From Schistocerca nitens (Eukaryota; Arthropoda; Insecta; Orthoptera; Acrididae), in NCBI RefSeq assembly GCF_023898315.1, contig NC_064622.1, positions 181,494,178 to 181,558,177 on the forward strand: 64,000 bases of DNA, read 5' to 3'. Made by a program: the position numbers and the translations under genes. Of this stretch, positions 59,596 to 64,000 are shown one piece after another (within the stretch, counting starts at the first letter, position 1; the number at the start of each line of letters is the position of its first letter). The notes under the pieces were generated by a model, which had not been told where the DNA came from, did no database searches, and saw only the letters and a program-made list of their open reading frames with translations.

Positions 59596-59949
59596 TTATA
59601 GATAAATAAACAAAGGAAAAATAAGAATACTGTGTAGCAACAAATTAACTATGTGCAATCATCATTCCCTGCCAACTTCGCAATCTGATCACATGCAGTC
59701 AGCTGGTAATCTGACATCTCATCGTATGTTTTCATTACTACAATATTCCAAACAATTTACAATACAAGAATTATGCATACACAGGGGGGACGCTCCCATC
59801 GAACTCCGAAAAATTCAATCACAATGCAATTGTTTATTGTTTCTTTCACTGAAAGGATATAGCTGAAATATGTAGAGTGCACAGTCACAGCCAAATTGTC
59901 CGTAGAACGACAAGTACCTCAAGTAGAAGAGGCACTTAAAAGTCAGCCG

Positions 59950-60117
59950 GCCGGGGTGGCCGAACGGTTCTAGGCGCTACAGTCTAGAGCCGCGAGACCG
60001 CTACGGGCATGGATGTGTGTGATGTACTTAGGTTAGTTAGGTTTAAGTAGTCCTAAGTTCTATGGGACTGATGACCTCAGAAGTTAAGTCCCGTAGTGCT
60101 CAGAGCCATTTTTTTTG
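59950..60117 (+). mobile_element. SINE, type-A, with B-box deleted
   Basis: Head GGCCGGGGTGGCCGAACGGT is complete up to GAGACCGCTAC, then jumps to GGGCATGG. About 20 bases, including the GGTTCGAATCC B-box seen in the other copies, are missing. The body CTTAGGTTAGTTAGGTTTAA and the end CTCAGAGCCATT plus a T run are present. No TSD found. Confidence 0.85.
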
Positions 60118-61338
60118 TTCAAAGACTTTGAGCACGAACTGATGTCTCGATTATATCTCATATATGTTCAATGGGATTCATGTGGGCAAGCTGGGTGGCC
60201 AAACCATTCATTCGAAGTGTGCAAAAATTTCTTGAAACAAATCACGATCAACTGTGACCCGGTGACATGGCGCATTGACATCCATAAAAATTCCATCGAT
60301 GTTTCGGAACATGATGTTCATGAATGGATTTATATGGATTCACTAGTAACCGATCATCCAGAAAACCTAGTTCATTCCATCTCACTAAATCACTATGGAG
60401 CCATTACATACGTGCACAGTGCCTTGTTGACAACTTGAGTATATGGTTTCGTGGTGTTTGCGCCACAATCTAACCGTGCCATCAGCTCTTACAAACTGGT
60501 ATCTGGATTCATTTGATCATGCCACAGTTTTACAGTGGTCTAGGTTTAACCGATATGGTCACGAGCCCAGGAGAAGCGCTGGAGACGATGTCGTGCTGTT
60601 AGAAAAGGCACTCGCGTCGGTCGTCTAGTGCCACAGCCCATTAACGACAAGTTTCGCTTCACTGCCCTGACGGATACGTTCGTCGTAATCACCACATTTA
60701 TTTCTGCTGTTATTTCACTCAGTTTTGCTTGCCTGTTTGCACTGACAACTGTACGCAAACGCCGTTGCTCTCGGTCGTTAAGTAAAGGCCTTGGCCACCG
60801 CGTTCTCCGTGGTGAGAGGTAATACCCAAAATTTAGAATTCTCGGCACAATCTTGACACTGTGGATCTCTGAATATTGAATTCCCTAACGATTTCCGAAA
60901 CGTAATGGTTCAAATGGCTCTGAGCACTATGGGACTTAACATCTACGGTCATCAGTCCCCTAGAACTTAGAACTACTTAAACCTAACTAACATAAGGACA
61001 TCACACAACACCCAGCCATCACGAGGTAGAGAAAATCCCTGACCCCGCCGGGAATCGAACCCGGGAGTCCGGGCGTGGGAAGCGAGAGCGCAACCACACG
61101 ACCACGAGCTGCGGGCGAAACGGAATGTTCCATGCGTCTAGCTCCAACAATAATTCCGCATTCCAAGTGTGTTAATTACCGCCGTGCGGCCATAATAATG
61201 TAGGAAACTTTTCACACCAATCACCTGAGTACAAATGACAGCTCCGCAAATGCACTACCCTTTTATACCTTGTGTACACGATAGTAAATTCATTCGTACA
61301 TGTACATATTCTGTCTCAAGTCTTTTGTCACCTCAGTG
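60118..61338 (-). mobile_element. Tc1-like DNA transposon fragment with nested SINE
   Basis: The right end, read on the minus strand, begins CACTGAGGTGACAAAAGACT beside TA at 61339-61340. The left TIR is missing because the element starts at the SINE edge at 60118. Minus-strand coding remnants: 60848-60546 (LSEITAEINVVITTNVSVRA, PTRVPFLTARHRLQRFSWAR, a transposase DNA-binding region) and MNPIEHI near 60157-60177, retaining the catalytic E. Many frame breaks. Confidence 0.75.
60908..61115 (-). mobile_element. SINE, type-B (tRNA-Gly-like) head, nested in Tc1
   Basis: Flanked by CGAAACGTAATG (60896-60907) and CGAAACGGAATG (61116-61127), a 12-bp TSD with one mismatch. On the minus strand: CTCGTGGTCGTGTGGTTGCG, CTCGCTTCCCACGCCCGG, B-box GGGTTCGATTCCCGG, linker TACCTCGTGATGGCTGGGTG, shared body and CTCAGAGCCATTTGAACC. 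Confidence 0.92.
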
Positions 61339-61340
61339 TA

Positions 61341-63650
61341 ATCATGGCTCTGTAGGCAATCGCGTTTTTCCATAAAGGTATGGACTGTCTTGTCTCACAA
61401 TGGGATATATATATATATATTAACAATTATAATGATTACTTTTGAAATAATAAATAATTTACTTACTATTTTCTAACTCCCTCTCTTTTATTTGACTGTC
61501 CCTTGTAGTTCATGAGTCATGGGTTATTGCGCTTTTCACAAAAAACGTTTGAGTCACTTTCTATTTGATTTCAGTTAATTATCGATGGGAAATTGAATTC
61601 TTTGTGCAATTCAACGTAGGAAACTATTGAATGTCTGAAGGCTTGTCTTACTGAAACATTACCCTTACGTTATGTTACTATGTTTTTACTGCTATTCGTC
61701 TCATATCTGAAGATATACTATTTTATGGATGAAAGCAGACTTCTTGATTTTTGTTTCAGACGTGAGATTTCCTTTAATCGTAAATGATTCTGTAGTGGTG
61801 TGCAATATGTTCGATGTGTTATAAATAGGTATGCATTAACCTAAATATAATTCGAGTCTAAATTTGGGGGGGAGGGGGGGAGGAAATTTCCCTTTCTTTG
61901 ATCTAATAAATCTGTACTGAACTCAGTTATTCGTCACATGCTCTCTTTGTTCACAGTTTATTGCTTTATGTTGAAAGGGGTATTCTGTTTCAATTTCAGA
62001 TTAGTATTTTGGCAGGAAAATTAACAATTTTCTTGAGGTTCCTACTTAAAACAGTCGTACAGGGAGTCCTCAGACTGATAGAAGAACGTAGGATTCATGT
62101 GGTCGGGACTAAGCTAGTAAATAACACGATCACTTCTTTTCTGATGTAACAGAGCATCATTTTTCCTTTCAGACTTCTGTTACAGTGTACAGCACCTTAC
62201 GAACCAAATTACAGGTAGATGGTGAAGTATCACTACAGCACTGTTAGTATGTTTCAAATGTAATATGGTATGGAATAGAAGGATATATGGTATCGGTTGT
62301 TTCCATGAAGTCAGAATCGTTAACCAGGCTGTGCTTTTGCTTAAGGAATAGTAAAGTAATTCCGTCGAGAGACATACTTTTCTTCTTGTGCATTTTTGGT
62401 GGGGGTTACTGACAACCCTTTTGGTGGATGAACTTGTTTTCCATTGGGTTTAAACATTTCAGCGTCAGTCAAATGCAATATTCAGTCTTTTTCATATATA
62501 CTATAAAATATTAGCCAGCTGTAAGTGAATACTCAATGCCAGTAACATGCAACATTACGATACACCAAATCAGTTTCAGTCTTGAGGGCCTGTAGAAATT
62601 ACTGTCATTCGTAGTTCGTCAGCAAAGCGAAGATTCAGTCAAAACTGAGCAATAATTAGATATGAATCTGCAAATGGCCTATAACAAAGGTTGAAACTGT
62701 AATCAGTCATTCTTCATAACAAGTAACAAGACAACATTTTACGGCTGTAATCTCGACGCGTCATGCAGTTTTCATTAAACCAGATCACTTCAAGGTACAC
62801 GATACATATATTTCTTTGAAAGAATTTCAGGGATTTCCCGATTGTCGCTGATTTAACTCAATGGCCAAAAGTCGAGGAAAACGACTAGCATTTCACTGCT
62901 TACTTCACGTAACAGACTGTATAAAACAAACGACCTGAAAGCACTGAACCATAGTTACCGTCTCGAGAGATGACAACCATTCAGCTTGAAGACTGACTGA
63001 GACCCTGAGAAGAGTAGAAAGCATGTCGAATGGAAAGTTCCCGACGTAGGCCGCTGCCTCTGCATTTACAGCGACAGCTAAGAGCCAGCACTTGAGTGTA
63101 GAGCGGTCTCCGCGCCAGATGCGTTCTGGACAGGCCGGTATCTCTATTGCAGTTTCAGCTGTATGGCTACTCCGGTTTCCATCCCGGATTCCAGACGTTT
63201 CCGAGATTTCTGGAGTCAGGCTGGAATCCTCTCCTCGTCGCTCTGTTAGTTTCAGGAACCGTAATCGAAAAGTTGCGAACGCTGCAGCTAGTGGGATGTT
63301 TCTTTATCTACCACAGTTAATTTGTTTTCAAACGCTAGAAAATATCACCTAAATGTATGATGCGTCAAGCATTCTACGTCGATATTACAAATTCAACTAC
63401 AACCTTAGCAGCCACAATGAGATTTTCAATTCGTATCATAGTCCGCTACGTCACCATATAACATGTGTTTGAGAAGAAATAATAAAGTTAAGAGATCGCA
63501 CTATAGACTGATTCAAGTGAAACATTTAATACTGACGAAAGTTTACAGAAGCTCGAAATTTAGTGCAGATATTATTGCGAGATACTTTTAATAGTTTCCA
63601 CAACTAACGCCTCTCGAAATCTGGCAGAAAATCTAAGATAGAGTCAATAT
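61341..63650. other. No feature recognised
   Basis: AT-rich. A short TA run lies at about 61408-61420 and a G-rich stretch at 61866-61881. The frames at 61961 and 63092 match no family I know. Confidence 0.5.
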
Positions 63651-63889
63651 TTTCTCTAGTCAGTAGCGATGATGATGTTACCGATGACAGAGTCGCCGAA
63701 GTGGAGCTATTAAATACGGTTTACCAAAATAGCATCACAAAAGAAGACGGAGTAAATATTCAAGAATTTGAATCAGGAACTGCTGCCAACTTAGAAATAG
63801 ATATTCTCGGTGTAGCGAAGCAACTCAAATCATTTAAGAAAGGCAAGTCCTCTGGTCCAGATTGTATACCAATTTGTAACGCTCATTAA
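63651..63889 (+). pseudogene. Possible LINE RT N-terminal fragment
   Basis: The plus frame ends with VAKQLKSFKKGKSSGPDCIP, matching the 'LKxxKSPGPDGIP' entry motif of non-LTR reverse transcriptases, preceded by an acidic linker as in Jockey-type ORF2. A stop follows immediately (NAH then TAA) and no RT continues downstream. Short and weakly supported. Confidence 0.5.
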
Positions 63890-64000
63890 ATGCGATCTGA
63901 GCAGAAAATAAATTACGAAAAATCTCTCTGAATATATAATATCCAAAGTCGAATTTATTCATTAACGAATCGTGTTTTCAGATCACATAAAACGCATGTC

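Overview
This window looks like non-coding, repeat-rich DNA from a large arthropod genome. The AT-rich background, the many tRNA-headed SINEs, the Tc1-like and mariner relics and the truncated non-LTR retrotransposons best fit an orthopteran (grasshopper or locust). That assignment rests on recall of repeat families and is an inference. I found no host exon, no rRNA or genuine tRNA gene, no CRISPR array and no bacterial-style operon. Almost every supportable feature is a transposable element, and most are broken.

Layout, left part. 1-523 is an LTR-like repeat end that cuts into a LINE endonuclease relic (524-1230). 4354-6536 is a Tc1-like element with a 5'-truncated LINE nested inside it, marked by a 10-bp target-site duplication (TSD). 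6809-9640 holds two broken minus-strand LINE pieces separated by a perfect-looking hairpin (7758-7898). 10306-10789 is a palindromic element with a tRNA-like head in each arm and a 10-bp TSD. 12661-14018 and 17728-19015 are 3' fragments of two further LINE families.

Middle part. 24322-25766 is a complete but dead Tc1-like element. 26927-28131 is a GC-rich solo LTR. 30239-30870 is a mariner relic. 31542-32741, 34916-35175 and 19077-19248 are foldback elements. 36257-37678 is the best gene in the window: a Tc1-like transposon with an uninterrupted 360-codon transposase, D155, D244 and E277 in place, and a D-to-E spacing of 32 residues.

Right part. 40.28-51.65 kb is a large, diverged inverted repeat. 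Its right arm is split by about 3.3 kb that includes a dead Tc1-like element (48922-50192). A roughly 128-bp tandem array, with a tRNA B-box-like motif in each unit, lies at the outer right arm. Further on are a long RT fragment of a LINE (52772-53983), a SINE (54986-55475), a foldback carrying a nested SINE (55528-56681), a degraded Tc1 (56876-58062), three SINE copies, and another Tc1-like fragment carrying a nested SINE (60118-61338).

The DNA records layered insertions rather than a pathway. Autonomous-type elements (Tc1 transposase; LINE endonuclease and RT) are the plausible source of enzymes for the non-autonomous SINEs and hairpins, but only one transposase frame is still open. Several exact TSDs allow insertion order to be read. 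All counts and alignments were made by eye.
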